Origin: Peronospora farinosa
Taxonomy: Eukaryota; Oomycota; Peronosporomycetes; Peronosporales; Peronosporaceae
Assembly: GCA_947646735.1 (NCBI GenBank)
Contig: CANTFK010000189.1
Span: 124,001-188,000, forward strand
DNA length: 64,000 nt
Direction: 5' to 3'
Part shown: piece by piece, positions 21,195 through 31,435 of the stretch
Numbering within the stretch: the first letter of the stretch is position 1
Layout: each line of letters opens with the position of its first letter
Notes under the pieces: model-generated
Database searches by the model: none
What the model was told of the DNA's origin: nothing
The model's input: only the letters and a program-made list of their open reading frames with translations
Made by a program: the position numbers and the translations under genes

Positions 21195-21795
21195 TGTAAC
21201 GGGCACTTCTACGAAGTTGTCTCGTGCTACTAGCACACACCTTATGCACAAGCGAGGAAGCGGTTTGACCGTCTTACCTTCGCGTGCGAGGGTGGTTAGG
21301 AGGTTGGTCGACTGCTTAAGCAGTCGTACCACCAGTTGCCTCTCGCTTAAGCGAGAGTGCAACGAACTTCTTAACAAGAAGGCACCGACACCACGCAGAA
21401 GCTTTTCAGCTTCTCGTGCGTGGTGCGTATGTTTAAGCAAATTCAAGACTGAGCTATATTTAATTAATTATAACTAAATATGTACTTAACTACTGACTGG
21501 CTATATATATATATAGAGAGAGATCGAATACGCGACTCTTTAGAAGCGTATCCTGTCGCATGATCTTAAATCTAGATTTGAGATCGCAACTGACGTCCTT
21601 CTGGACGTCGCGATGCCTAGCTTCAACTAGCGTCATCCCTTCTCATGTGAATCCATCAATGGATATCACATTCACGAGGGTGGATCACATTTGTGTATCG
21701 CACCCAAGTGACAGGTCAAAAGTAATCATGGATACTTTTAGACCAAACATTAAGTATATTACTTAATGTTACATGTAACTAGATGCCTTGTTACA
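21195..21795 (-). repeat. Element 1 5' LTR
   Basis: Starts TGTAACGGG and ends CTTGTTACA on the plus strand, followed by the target duplication CGCTT (21796-21800). It differs from 13685-14284 by a few substitutions and short indels, including a TA-repeat length change near 21505 and one extra G near 21680. Confidence 0.95.
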
Positions 21796-21800
21796 CGCTT

Positions 21801-22206
21801 TACCACGCATTCAGTCTTCCCCCTTATCAGAGATTGTGGCGCAACAGTACCCAGACGATTGGCTGGTAAAGCGGAAGAGGAAGTGCTCATACATTAAATG
21901 CTGATCATCAGGAGCAAAGCAGCTGGTGGGGAGAGCGATGACAGGGCAAAACTACATTGTCATTTGTGGCTGAAGCAGTGCAAACTGGAATTAATCGAGG
22001 ATTCGTAAGCGTACGCTGCTTCCGCAGTAAATTTGCGAGATCTAGGGAGGTATGTGGATGTCTCTCTTCTACGATCGAAACCACCTGGAATACCACAACA
22101 CTAACTTCGGCTACAGAATCTGCTTTATTCAGTACAAGATTGGGTCAGCATTATAATGTCGCGGGAACCGGAAGCCTTTCTAGTATCTATATACACAGTA
22201 CCACAT
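21801..22206. other. Short spacer between elements 1 and 3
   Basis: About 400 bp of sequence that joined 12426-13679 before element 1 inserted. Only short open frames occur and no domain or LTR edge was recognised. Confidence 0.5.
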
Positions 22207-22655
22207 TGTAAAGGGGCACCCTCCAATTATACTCTTAGAGTATAATTCACCTTCACTGTCTACGTGCCTTAATACTTCACGTACACTTAACAGAGGCAGA
22301 TAAGTAACTTAACAAACGCTTGGTTGAGAAGAAAAGAGAACTGTATGTAATATAGTTAAACTATCTAATAAACTAAATCATTAATAACGTTGTCTTAACT
22401 ATATATTTAAGTACAAATATATATGTTTCATTTGTTCCCTCCATTTATTGCGCGCGTCCATCGGTCATTGCCCGACGCCCTAGTTGATATAATGGCCTAT
22501 ATCAACCAGTTAAGAGGGCATCTCCAACTTCAAGGAGATGCAGGGACAATATTGTAGAAAAAGGCAATATTGTTATATATTATTAGTTATGAGAATATTT
22601 TGTATTGACACTTCATAGAAGTGTCAATACTATGTAACGGACTCATTCCGTTACA
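22207..22655 (-). repeat. Element 3 left (3') LTR
   Basis: Plus-strand edges TGTAAAGGGG (22207) and TTCCGTTACA (22655). It contains a 13-bp perfect stem (GTATTGACACTTC/GAAGTGTCAATAC, 22602-22630, loop 3), GTTGATAT/ATATCAAC (22483-22506) and GCATCTCC/GGAGATGC (about 22520-22543). The matching hairpins in 36930-37251 differ by paired changes. Confidence 0.8.
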
Positions 22656-22669
22656 TCACCTCCCCTCTC
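22656..22669 (-). promoter_or_regulatory. Element 3 polypurine tract
   Basis: Minus-strand GAGAGGGGAGGTGA directly precedes the LTR start TGTAACGGAA. It fixes the left LTR as the 3' LTR. Confidence 0.8.
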
Positions 22670-22743
22670 AGCAAACAGTCACATTAGTAACTGTTTAGTG
22701 ACTAGCACTTGTTAATTTTTTTTATTTAAACAACTGTAACGCA

Positions 22744-23652
22744 ATGACCAAGTCAATGCGCGTTACTGCCAAGGCGGCAGAGAGTTCGACTGCACGCCTG
22801 TATGCAGCCGCTGCTGAGGCTTCACAGACTCAGCCAGTAGACACTAATGTGTGTGCTGGAAGCCATTACTAGCCTGCAACATCTGTCGTAGGTTCACGTG
22901 GCGCTTCGCCATGTAAGAATGTTGACCCAGAGTTAGTCGTTGACTATTGTGCGAATAATTTTGCACTAAGAATGATATCACATCAATGCATTTCTTCAGT
23001 AGCGATGGTACAACCCACACCATAAGCGTGAAGCTGACGCGATACCCCAAGCTTAAACCGCATTTATTCTCAACGTTCTAAACGTTGGACGTGATCCTTG
23101 GTTTCAAAAACTTACTTCTAATAGCAATAGGTTTAAGAAACAATAACTCGTCCGACGTCTCTTCACGTCACGATGGTTCAGCAAGCGCTTTATAAAAAAA
23201 GCGCTTACCACCGTTCGAGTCCACCAGCGAATGCGGTGGTGGAGGTAAAACCCTGTCCGATTCTTTTATCGGACTTGTCTGCTGAGTTAGGCGGGGTTGA
23301 CCGCGTAACTCGTGAGCTTCGTCGTGATCTTGATCACGAGTGGGGTAAGCGTTGCCGCTTGATGTACATTGTGCGACAGCTTGAGTATAAACATGAGAAG
23401 TATAGGGTTAACAATGCTGTCGCACTGTTGAAAAATGAACGGCGACTTTATTATCTGAGTAATGAGCTGGCGACAGCTCGTCAGGAGATCGTCCAATATC
23501 ATGGGAAGATCTCATCTCTACACGACCAGATATCGTACCTGGTTCGTGACTACAAAAATCTGAAGGGGATTCTTGAGAGTAATGGCTATCTTCGTCGTTC
23601 GAAGAAGCCGTGTACTGAACGTACGGACGAAGACGTCCCACGTAAAACGTAG
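22744..23652 (+). pseudogene. Antisense accessory gene remnant of element 3
   Basis: On the strand opposite to gag-pol, an ATG at 22744, 88 bp from the LTR edge, opens a frame of 42 codons (Ala/Ser-rich) ending in TAG. The same frame is open again from the ATG at 23173 for 159 codons to 23652, with several stops between. The 159-codon part is largely one long helix-forming, heptad-like segment (residues about 45-135: RELRRDLDHEWGKRCRLMY, LLKNERRLYYLSNELATARQ, ISYLVRDYKNLKGILES) with a basic end. It is antisense to the integrase C-terminus and the integrase-chromodomain linker, as in elements 1 and 2. I read it as a decayed copy of the same type of gene. No known family recognised. Confidence 0.55.
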
Positions 23653-24880
23653 GATGCGTACGCATCCTGCGTGGCAACTCGATCGTGTATGCGTTGCCTA
23701 GGCGGCGCAATACACGAAACGGGCCGATGTACTTGGGCAACAATTTATTGCTGCCCACGTTAGTCACTACCTGTTTAGGTAGGTTTACTGTTGACAGTAA
23801 AACTAAATCACCTTCAATAAATGTCTGAGCATTTGCCCTTCCATTATTGTCTGCGTTTCGCTTTTTCTTATCCACCGCTTCTTCGATGGAGTCTTGCACG
23901 AAACGGACTACCGCTTCACGAGTCAGCAGGAAATCCTCATCTGACTCGTTGCTTTTTTCTGCAGTGCATTCACAATGCACTGCAGAGATATTTGTAACTT
24001 ACTCAACGAGAACATCAGTGTTCTCGCTAGTAATGTCTCGAACGATGCTGGCGTTGTAAGCATCATCTTAAGTAAGAGCGTCGTCGCTCTTACTTTCTTC
24101 CTCTTCACCGAAGTCGAATGGTACGACTTCGGTTACTTTTGCGTCGACCATAACGTCGTCGCGTGATGAGCAAGAACCAGATTGGTTCTCGCTCGAGCGA
24201 GCCCCCCCCCCATTAAAATAGGAGTCACCTTCAACTAAGGTGGGGACACGTGAATGGCGAAGATCAATTACGTATAACGGTGTACGGGTCGTGGACGCAT
24301 GCACCGAGTTGTTGATGGCTAATTCGGCCATCGCCAAGAACTTACTCCAACTCGTTGACGATTGGACATACCCCCGAAGTATCTCTTCTAGTACGCGATT
24401 GGCGCTTCAGTCTGACCATGGGTTTTGGATGGCCAGAAGTAGACATTGTAAGCGGTGTTCCAAGATTTTAAACACGGAACGCCAAAACTCAGCCGTGAAC
24501 CGGGGGTCCCTATCGGACACAAGTTCACGGGGAAACGTACAATCGAAATACTGTATTTTTTAAAATTTAGCAAAGTCCTTTGCTGTAATCGATTTAGGTA
24601 CAGCAACAAGATGTACCATCTTGCTGAACCTGTCTACAAACACGAGAATACCATTATTCCCGTGAGCGTTTTTGGGTAACCCAAAGAAGAAGACCATTGA
24701 TACGGACTTCCAGCGCTCTCCTGGAACAGGTAGAAGCCGCAACGGTGTACGAAGTGAAGGACTAGGCTTCACTCGTTGACACACCTCGCAAGACGTACTT
24801 GCGCACGAGCTTATACTGGCGTGGCCAGTAAAAGCCGCGACTGACCGTGAGGTAAGTCTTCTCACGGCCGCGATGCCCAC
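23408..24880 (-). pseudogene. Element 3 integrase (broken)
   Basis: 24560-24880 holds part of the zinc finger (CEVCQRVKP) and the core start, SVSMVFFFGLPKNAHGNNG, in which the first catalytic Asp is replaced by Val. 24068-24337 holds AELAINNSVHAST and RTPLYVIDLRHSRVP. 23408-23980 holds the C-terminal module (KYIGPFRVLRRLGNAYTIEL, RTHPTFYVGRLRPYV). Frames change at least three times. Chromodomain traces continue to about 23020 (LVDSNGGKRFF, LLNHRDVKRRRTSY in different frames). Confidence 0.7.
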
Positions 24881-25066
24881 TTATTGGTGCATCGTGACAC
24901 TCAAACATGATTCTTAGCCTGGTATAATGTTGAGCGGGTAGGTGTGTCGCCGTTTACGGCTGTGTAGTACAGTAAGCCGTTCCGCTGTGTGTATCGAACT
25001 GTAGGAGATCGATCATGGCAGGCAAGCGCGTCTTAGATTGCTTGGATGGATCCTTGAGGTACTCCA

Positions 25067-25746
25067 TCAGCGTACATGATCACTTTCTGGTGCGCATGCC
25101 ACTCTAATGTCGTCGAGTCTACTCGACCACAAAACGCTTGTACGCAGCGTGACGACAGTGGTGTTCACATCACCATCGGATTGCATAGTCGGCTCTCGGT
25201 CATGACGACGTGAAAGAGCATCTGCGACGACGTTAAGGCGTCCCGGCTTATACTCCACGGAGAAGTTGTACTCCGCGAAGAATGACAACCATCTCGCCAT
25301 TCGTTGCGAGAGGTGTGGACTATTTACAGCCGTGCGTAGTGACGCATGGTCTGTATATACAATGAACGGTCTATCTCCTAAGAGATAGACGAGAACTTAT
25401 CCAGTGCATACTTTATGGCAAGGAGTTCCTTGCCATACACCGGGTAATTGCGCTCAGCCGGTTGCAGCTGACGCGATCTATAACAGACGACACGCTCTGC
25501 GCCGTCTGTATCATATTGCATCAGTGCGCAGCCGATTGCAAAATCACTAGCGTCACAGACCACATGAAATGGTCTGTCTTGATCTTCAATCGCCAATACT
25601 GGCGATTGTATCAAGGTTTGCTTGATACGTTTAATGTAACGCTGACAGTGAGCGCTCCAATTCCAATTTACATTTTTCTTGAGTAAACAAGAAAGATGTA
25701 CTGTCATTTCGGCGCATTTGCGTAAGTACTTATGCAAGTACTCCAC
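25067..25746 (-). pseudogene. Element 3 RNase H and RT C-terminus (broken)
   Basis: 25378-25746 encodes MEYLHKYLRKCAEMT and LLKKNVNWNWSAHCQR (RT end) and [20 protein letters not shown] (RNase H start). 25067-25300 encodes [20 protein letters not shown] and LNVVADALSRRHDREP. The two are separated by a frame break. Three perfect hairpins follow each other within 73 bp at 25555-25627. Confidence 0.75.
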
Positions 25747-25770
25747 TAGTACAAAGAATTTACATAAACA

Positions 25771-26585
25771 TTAGACATCAACTGGCACTGACCAGTCGAA
25801 AAATTCCCCTAATCTTTTCTGGATCAAGGCGTACGCCGTTCTTTTCGACAATGCACCCAAGAAGTGGAATTTCGCTTGCTGCGAATATACACTTCTTGAG
25901 GTTGGCGTACAACTTATGCTCGCGCAAAAGTGTAAGAACCTTACGGACGTGGAGCTATGGACTTCCACGTCTATTTTTCCATCCATAGTCCGGCTATGGA
26001 CGAACACATCATTGAAGTAACTCGGCGTAAAATCGCGCACCGGTCTTAATAGATGTAAAACACATCTATTCAATGTGTCTGGTGCATTACTAAGCCTGTG
26101 CTGTAACGCCAACCATTCCCACAGCTTACCACTGGTAGTGTTCACTACTGTGTACGGGATGTCCCGTTCACGCATTAGGATCGGATAAAAGCCATCTATC
26201 AGTTTTATGTACGAAAAGATGGTACTCTTAGCCATACCATCTATGATTACGTCCTTTCTCGGTATCGGCGCTTGCGCCGATATCGATGCAGCGCTCAACT
26301 TATTGGACGCGTGTACTATCCGCCACCCTCCTGTGGCCTTGCGCCACAGAAGGTCAGAGAGCTGTTAGGTGAAGTTGACTCCCTCACATGACTTGCATCT
26401 AGGCGATCGGCAAAGAACTTGTCGATCGCCTCGACCTGTACCCGAAGCAGTGGCCACTGCTTCATGACCCAAGATTTTGTGCCTGAAACTAGGTCAATCT
26501 CGTGTCGAGTACCTTTTTCTTTTAGTGACTCACACGGTACGGATTTAGAGTATACATCCCTAAATTTGATCAAATCCTTATACAA
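25771..26585 (-). pseudogene. Element 3 reverse transcriptase (broken)
   Basis: Pieces match the RTs of elements 1 and 2: GTRHEIDLVSGTKSWVMKQW, SAASISAQAPIPRKDVIIDG, SNAPDTLNRCVLHLLRP and TPSYFNDVFVHSRT, in which the catalytic YxDD box reads YFND (first Asp lost). There are frame breaks near 26300 and 25980. Element B is a copy of the same family on the plus strand. The segment contains the 20-bp palindrome at 26444-26463. Confidence 0.75.
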
Positions 26586-26964
26586 AGGATTTGGCTTCAG
26601 TGAATCACATGATTGCGATGTGTATCTCTCAATCCGAGTCTTCTCATCAAGGACACTTTCGTTTATTGATGAGCTGCTGAGAACTCGTTTAATTTCGGCG
26701 AATACTGTTGCTTACCTGATATCGGTCACGTATTCGTCCTCTGCGACGATTACACTGATCTGCTCGACTTTGCCGCTACGCAGATCGTGCGAGAACCTTT
26801 AAGGCTCAAGCACAGGCAACTGAAGTATCTCCGAAGTTAACTTTAAAGGCGAAATCAGATCAAGCGTACATGCGCCTACGTTTGATCCGTCATTTACCAA
26901 GACGTTCAACGTCTCAGTTACTTCCTGGCGACTTATTCCCGCAGGCTCGATGGAACTTTTTCAA

Positions 26965-28330
26965 TCGAATTCCTCTTGCTGTGGCTGCGCAACCACAGCG
27001 AGATCCTCTACGATCAACTATCCAGTTGATCTAGTATTACCGTGTTACCGCTTCTGGGCAACCGGTTTGCTCTTCTGTAAATGCTGCCCCCTAGGCGAGC
27101 ATTCATGTCCCGGTCCTCTCGACTTATTCGAGTGGTGGAACTTCGGCGCTGCCTGTGCTTTTGCACAGCCGCCGGCAGCTTGCTCCACAGTGTGACTGTC
27201 GGTCACACTGAGTTCTTGTGCAGTCGTACTAGCGACAGAAACACAAGTGAGTCCATCACCCTCACTCGTAGTACATTTACACGCTTGTAAACGCTCCAGA
27301 CGTTCATTGGATGGCCATCTGATGAACAAGCGACAGGCATCTTCACAGCTCGATGCTGCCAGCTGACCCATGGCTTGTACCTTCTGAGCCATGGTAATCC
27401 TAGGATGACATCAAATTTGTCATCCAGGTCGAGTACGATGAAATCATCATCGTACTTTTTGCCTTCAAGCGTGTAGTGAATTCCCACTACACGTTTCTTT
27501 ACTGTTACGGATGCGCAAGTTGCAAGGCGCACCGTCAGTCTCGTTGGAAGGGTCTTGCACTTAACATATGTGAGCCTTCGATCATCTAGCGACTGGCATC
27601 GAACAAAGTAGTTCGACGCCCCAGAATCAACTAGGGTGCGAAGTGACATGTTCTGTGTCACTTCGATCTTCAAGGTGATGAGGGATACCTAACTACTAGG
27701 AGCGGCAAACAACACAGTGACTGTGTGTTTTTTAAGCAGCCATCGTCAGGAGTCCCGTAGAGTTTCTTAACGTTAATGGATCAGTAGGGCATCCCTCTGA
27801 CCCCGACCGTTTTTTATGGTCCACCAAGTTGTTGCGATTTTGCAGCAGCGTGGGTCCCACGTCTCTAGCCCTTATTGGAAGACGAACGATCGTCACTCCC
27901 ATTGTTACGAGACACAGGGTGTGAGCACTACACTCATAAACGTAGTTACCCATCTTTTGACAGCAATTGCACTTATGCGATCGCTTGTATCCTGGAGAGC
28001 GAGCGACCTCGCTCTCTACATAGGAGAGGTCCAGTGGCTCTGGACATCCGCTTTCCTGTTTTCACGGTGGACGATAGTATCCCGAGTGGGCATGAGCCTC
28101 TTGCAGGCTGAAGTCGTCCTTTTTCGATGCAGAGATCGCTTAATCAAGCGACTCCAATCCCAAGCGGAACAGGTGGGTCTTGACAAGAACATCTGTCAGG
28201 CCCATGATGAGTACAGTAATTTGCGTGTGTTCATCTATTCAATTAAGCACGATACAACTAACAAGGTATCGCACGTGTTAATCGTAAGCGTGCATATCAC
28301 GCTTACATTATATCATGTGAAGTGAGCCCT
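26965..28330 (-). repeat. Inverted repeat arm 1 (element 3 gag/protease)
   Basis: About 1.35 kb that recurs almost unchanged, in opposite orientation, at 38316-39655. Only scattered single-base differences were seen, plus a small length difference at one end near 28290-28320. The arms are about 10 kb apart, with element 2 and the right LTR of element 3 between them. Confidence 0.85.
27203..27673 (-). pseudogene. Element 3 protease
   Basis: A 156-codon frame with the retropepsin active site (SLRTLVDSGASNYFVRCQSL) and second half (DDKFDVILGLPWLRRYKPWV). The fold elements and catalytic triplet look intact, but gag upstream and RT downstream are in other frames. The nearly identical copy at 38953-39423 differs at a few residues (Thr to Ala before the active site, Leu to Arg near the end). 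Confidence 0.75.
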
Positions 28331-28895
28331 GCATCGTCGCAAGGCAGTATTATTTAGAAACGTGTGCTCAAGCTGCGCTTGGAGACATTTTTACGTTGGG
28401 AAAACGTATGGGTCATGCAGTTTGAGCCCTAAGGCCAAGCTTTGGCACGTCCTGCCAAGTTCGACATGACGAACTTGACCTTCATCGCATCGTCATCGAT
28501 GCGACGAGCCTCAATGGCATCGTCGAGCTCGACGAACCATCTTAACAAGGAGTCGCTTTCGACTGCCTTGTACTTGGAGGGATCAATCTTCAAGGACTCG
28601 GGTCGACGTTTATACGTCTACCCAGCAGCAACAGCACTAGCCTGCTGTTGTCTCGACAGTTCAGACTGTTGAGCACCCTGCTGCATCAACAAGTCAGCTT
28701 GTTGAGCGCCTTGTTTAACAACAGGTATACCAATTGAGAACCTTGCTCCTCTAGCAAGGTGAGCTTCTTTACAACTTCGTCAAGTTCATGTTGTATGAGC
28801 TTAACGATGGTCGCATGGTGTTCGTCTCCGCTAAGATAGAGAAACATGGCACCGACGGTGGCATCGCCGACAGTTTCAGCTATACGCTGTACCAT
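27732..28895 (-). pseudogene. Element 3 gag (broken)
   Basis: The start is probably the ATG at 28895 (MVQRIAETVGDATVGAMFLY), 112 bp from the PBS; 69 codons are open. The core is visible at 28441-28620 in other frames (DPSKYKAVESDSLLRWFVEL, DDAMKVKFVMSNLAGRAKAW). The zinc knuckle near 27940-27985 reads CNCCQKMGNYVYEC, with Asn where the His should be; the inverted copy at 38660-38700 has the same change, so it predates the duplication. Confidence 0.65.
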
Positions 28896-29006
28896 TTTTT
28901 ATTCAAGATCACATAAATGGCAAAAGTATTCACGCGATGCGTGTTGACTAGCTACATCCGCTGGTTCTATAGCGGATGAGTCGTTGATCTTTAAGAGGAG
29001 CACGAA

Positions 29007-29015
29007 GTGCTACCA
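29007..29015 (-). promoter_or_regulatory. Element 3 primer-binding site
   Basis: TGGTAGCAC on the minus strand, two bases from the right LTR edge near 29018, identical in its first nine bases to those of elements 1 and 2. Confidence 0.65.
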
Positions 29016-29017
29016 GG

Positions 29018-29163
29018 TTAGACGGAGCACCCTCTGATAATACTGCCACATCAAAGTTTACTCACAATGAAACAGTGCAAACAGGTGCTCGTAATCTTAC
29101 GTACATAGAGACAGCTGTATAGATAAACGACACGCTTAGATATAATAAAAGAGAGAGCTGTAT
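29018..29163 (-). repeat. Element 3 right (5') LTR, first part
   Basis: Begins TTAGACGGAGCACCCTC, matching TGTAAAGGGGCACCCTCC at 22207 with the first bases lost, and stops at CTGTAT where element 2 is inserted. The LTR continues at 36930 (CTTATATAGTTAAAC), matching CTGTATGTAATATAGTTAAAC in the left LTR. Confidence 0.7.
29159..29163. repeat. Target site duplication of element 2
   Basis: TGTAT left of the 5' LTR is repeated at 36925-36929 right of the 3' LTR. Confidence 0.9.
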
Positions 29164-29803
29164 TGTAACGGGGTTACACGACGGTTGTAGCGTCTTTCCG
29201 AGAGTTTACGCTTAAACTCTCCTTTCTATTGCATATAATGCATTATTATACTTCTCTTTAGAGAGGTATTAAGTATGAGCGTTAAAGATACGGTATTCGG
29301 TAATACCGTATCTTATCGATTGGGATTCGATAAATCACTAACGCTGTATTAAGTACATATACACAGATGTTTAGACGATACGTCGTCCAATAGCAAAGTC
29401 TGCATATAATAATTACTATTATAGTAATTAATCTAGTGTAGTGTACTTAGAGTAGGACTATTCATAAAATCTTAAAGCATAAATATAATCAGTTCTCCTT
29501 TTGAGTTTAAGATCGCAAGTCGTTCTGACTTGTTCTCTTGTGCACTTCGTGCGTTGGTTCTCTGAACCCTTAAGCTTCTAGCTTGTTCTTGCACTCTGTG
29601 CGTTGGTTCTCTGAACCTTAAGCTTATTGCTAGACTGACTAAAGTTTCTTTCCTAGTTCCTTAGAACAGGGTGACTTTAAGTCGTTTAATTAGTTCCTTA
29701 GAACTAAGTGGATTTTAGCCTTAACTCTATTTAGTTCTCTAGAACTAAGAGGATTCCAGCCGAAAGTCTTCGTCTGGCTAAGGAGCTGTGTAGCTCCGCT
29801 ACA
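29164..29803 (+). repeat. Element 2 5' LTR
   Basis: Starts TGTAACGGGGTTACA (itself an inverted repeat) and ends AGCTCCGCTACA. It contains a 12-bp perfect stem, AGATACGGTATT/AATACCGTATCT (29286-29313, loop 4), followed by TTATCGA/TCGATAA (29313-29333), both enclosed by AGCGTTA/TAACGCT. Two degenerate repeats with GCACTTCGTGCGTTGGTTCT-like units lie near 29540-29625. Confidence 0.95.
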
Positions 29804-29805
29804 CT

Positions 29806-29814
29806 TGGTAGCAC
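29806..29814 (+). promoter_or_regulatory. Element 2 primer-binding site
   Basis: TGGTAGCAC two bases after the 5' LTR, shared with elements 1 and 3; the following bases (TTGTAGTC) differ slightly. Confidence 0.75.
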
Positions 29815-29863
29815 TTGTAGTCAATCCTACACCTGAGTCCTTAAGGACTGACCCTCTGTGAGA

Positions 29864-30606
29864 ATGGAGAATCAAAATCACCTCTCTGAGGCACAACGAC
29901 TCGCCTTAGATAAACTATCTGCGTTCGTCGGGCCTGATCAAATCGAGGCCCTTTTGGCCCAAGGCCCCGAGGTTCTAAATGCTCGCCTTGAGGCCTTTAT
30001 GCGTTATGAGGCGACGCTCCTCGGGCAGGTCCATGACCAGGCAGCGTCAGCTGCGCCTACACAGTACATTCCGGTACCTGTGCCCGATGCAGAGCCAAAG
30101 GCTCGTCCACTTGTTTTAAATGTAAAGACCTTCGAGGGGAAGGAGGGAGAGAACCTTCTCCTCTGGATCCGAGAAGTTGAAATGGCAATGGATGCCGCCA
30201 TGCTTGTATCCGATAAGCAACGAGTTGGCTTGGCCATTTCAAAGCTCGGTGGAAGAGCTAGAGAGTGGGCTCTAACGAGCGATGTCTCTGTAAATGCTGC
30301 ATTCCCCACATGGGAACTGCTTAAAAACAATTAACTTGTGTGTTTGCACCGCCTAATCAGGCTTATCGTGTGCGCTCACGCTTCTTAGCTACCCGACAGG
30401 GTAAGAAAGAATTGTCGGACTATGTCCAAGAGTTGAGAACTCTCATTGCTGCTATGCAGCAGGACCCACTGGCAGAGGAAGTCCGAGTAACCATTTTTAT
30501 GGAGGGACTTCGCACTGGGGTCGCCAGGACGGAAGTTTTCCGTGTCCAGCCTTCAACTTTTGAGGAGGCAGTAAGCGTAGCATTTAACGCTAAATTTAAT
30601 TTTTAA
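29864..30606 (+). pseudogene. gag: Element 2 Gag core (one frameshift)
   Basis: ATG at 29864 ([20 protein letters not shown]). The first frame runs to a stop at 30334 ([44 protein letters not shown]); the second picks up at about 30340 and runs to 30606 (FAPPNQAYRVRSRFLATRQG, KKELSDYVQELRTLIAAM, TIFMEGLRTGVARTEVF). The break is a small indel near 30330. Gag would form the particle shell. The zinc knuckle lies further on in another frame, at about 30725-30766. Confidence 0.75.
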
Positions 30607-30724
30607 TCTGCTCGATATGGTATGCCTTGGTATAAATCAAATACCTCTAATAGGGCGGAACCCATGGATCTCAGCCATGCTGAAGAAGCTTAGCTTCAAG
30701 CTGCTGAACAGCAAGGTAACATCC

Positions 30725-30766
30725 GTAGATGTTATATGTGCGGAAGCACTAGGCATCTCCGCCCTA
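30725..30766 (+). pseudogene. Element 2 nucleocapsid zinc knuckle
   Basis: CYMCGSTRHLRPSC is a complete C-x2-C-x4-H-x4-C knuckle, in a frame different from the Gag core, with a basic tail (LRKQ). It is preceded by a stop-containing Gln/Ala stretch and followed by a Pro/Asn-rich spacer into the protease. Confidence 0.7.
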
Positions 30767-30950
30767 GCTGTCCGTTGCGAAAGCAACCTTCAAATCGGCA
30801 AAGCCGAAACCCTGCTCCTAACCAAAAGGCGAGCACCGCAGGGGAAAACGTCAACTCCCAGTAGGCGCGGGGCGCCCTACTGGGAAAGAACTAAGTTCTG
30901 CTGGATCTTTAGGAGGTAAAGGTAAACAGGGCTTAGCCCCAGGTGGTTCT

Positions 30951-31421
30951 GTGGATGCTCCCATAGAACAAGATTACAAGCCAGGCTTGTTGGTTGTGTC
31001 GGCAACCGTTAAGGGTTTTGAGAAACCATGGTCAATTTTTATTGACTCAGGGGCGTCAGGTAATTATGTCCGACGTCGTTCCCTTGAAGGGAGTCAGCTG
31101 TATGCTGAGGCGCTAGAAGCGCAAGAGGGTGACAGTATAACCGTACGTCTCGCAACAGGTGTACGTGTCACCGTTCCTAAAGTTCCGTTGAACTTAAGTG
31201 TGAAGTTCTTAGACTTCAATAGCGTTGAACGCTGTCTTGTCCTAGATTTGGACTCGAGATATGATCTCATTTTTGATATGACCTGGCTGGAACGCCACGA
31301 GCCATGGATCGATTGGAGATCCAATACCTTAGGCGCAACGCGCAATGTTCCTAGCGAAGCTTTGGAGAGTCATGAACCCACCTTCGCTAGGAAAAAAAGT
31401 GCTATTGGCGCGAGCCATTAA
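30951..31421 (+). pseudogene. Element 2 protease
   Basis: A 156-codon frame: PWSIFIDSGASGNYVRRRSL (active site Asp-Ser-Gly), GVRVTVPKVPLNLSV and YDLIFDMTWLERHEPWIDWR (second half; other copies have LGMPW here). It ends with a stop at 31421, just before the long RT frame. It starts without ATG, as expected inside a polyprotein. Confidence 0.75.
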
Positions 31422-31435
31422 CTGATTCAGTTAGT

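Larger units (their letters stand above)
13685..21795 (-). mobile_element. Element 1: full-length Ty3/Gypsy chromodomain retrotransposon
   Basis: LTRs of 600 and 601 bp (13685-14284, 21195-21795) differ at about a dozen places (roughly 98% identical by eye) and are flanked by a perfect 5-bp target duplication, CGCTT at 13680-13684 and 21796-21800. On the minus strand it has a PBS next to the right LTR, then gag, protease, RT, RNase H, integrase and chromodomain, and a polypurine tract next to the left LTR. The sense genes are divided by at least six frame breaks. An intact 418-codon gene on the opposite strand lies between the chromodomain and the 3' LTR. This is a fairly recent insertion whose gag-pol has decayed. 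Confidence 0.95.

Noticed and set aside
27816..28325. 169-codon plus-strand frame, also seen on the minus strand at 38270-38812
   Set aside because: Mirror of the gag region in the inverted repeat; conserved only because the arms are duplicates. It is not next to an LTR and lacks a coiled coil, so it is not counted with the antisense genes.
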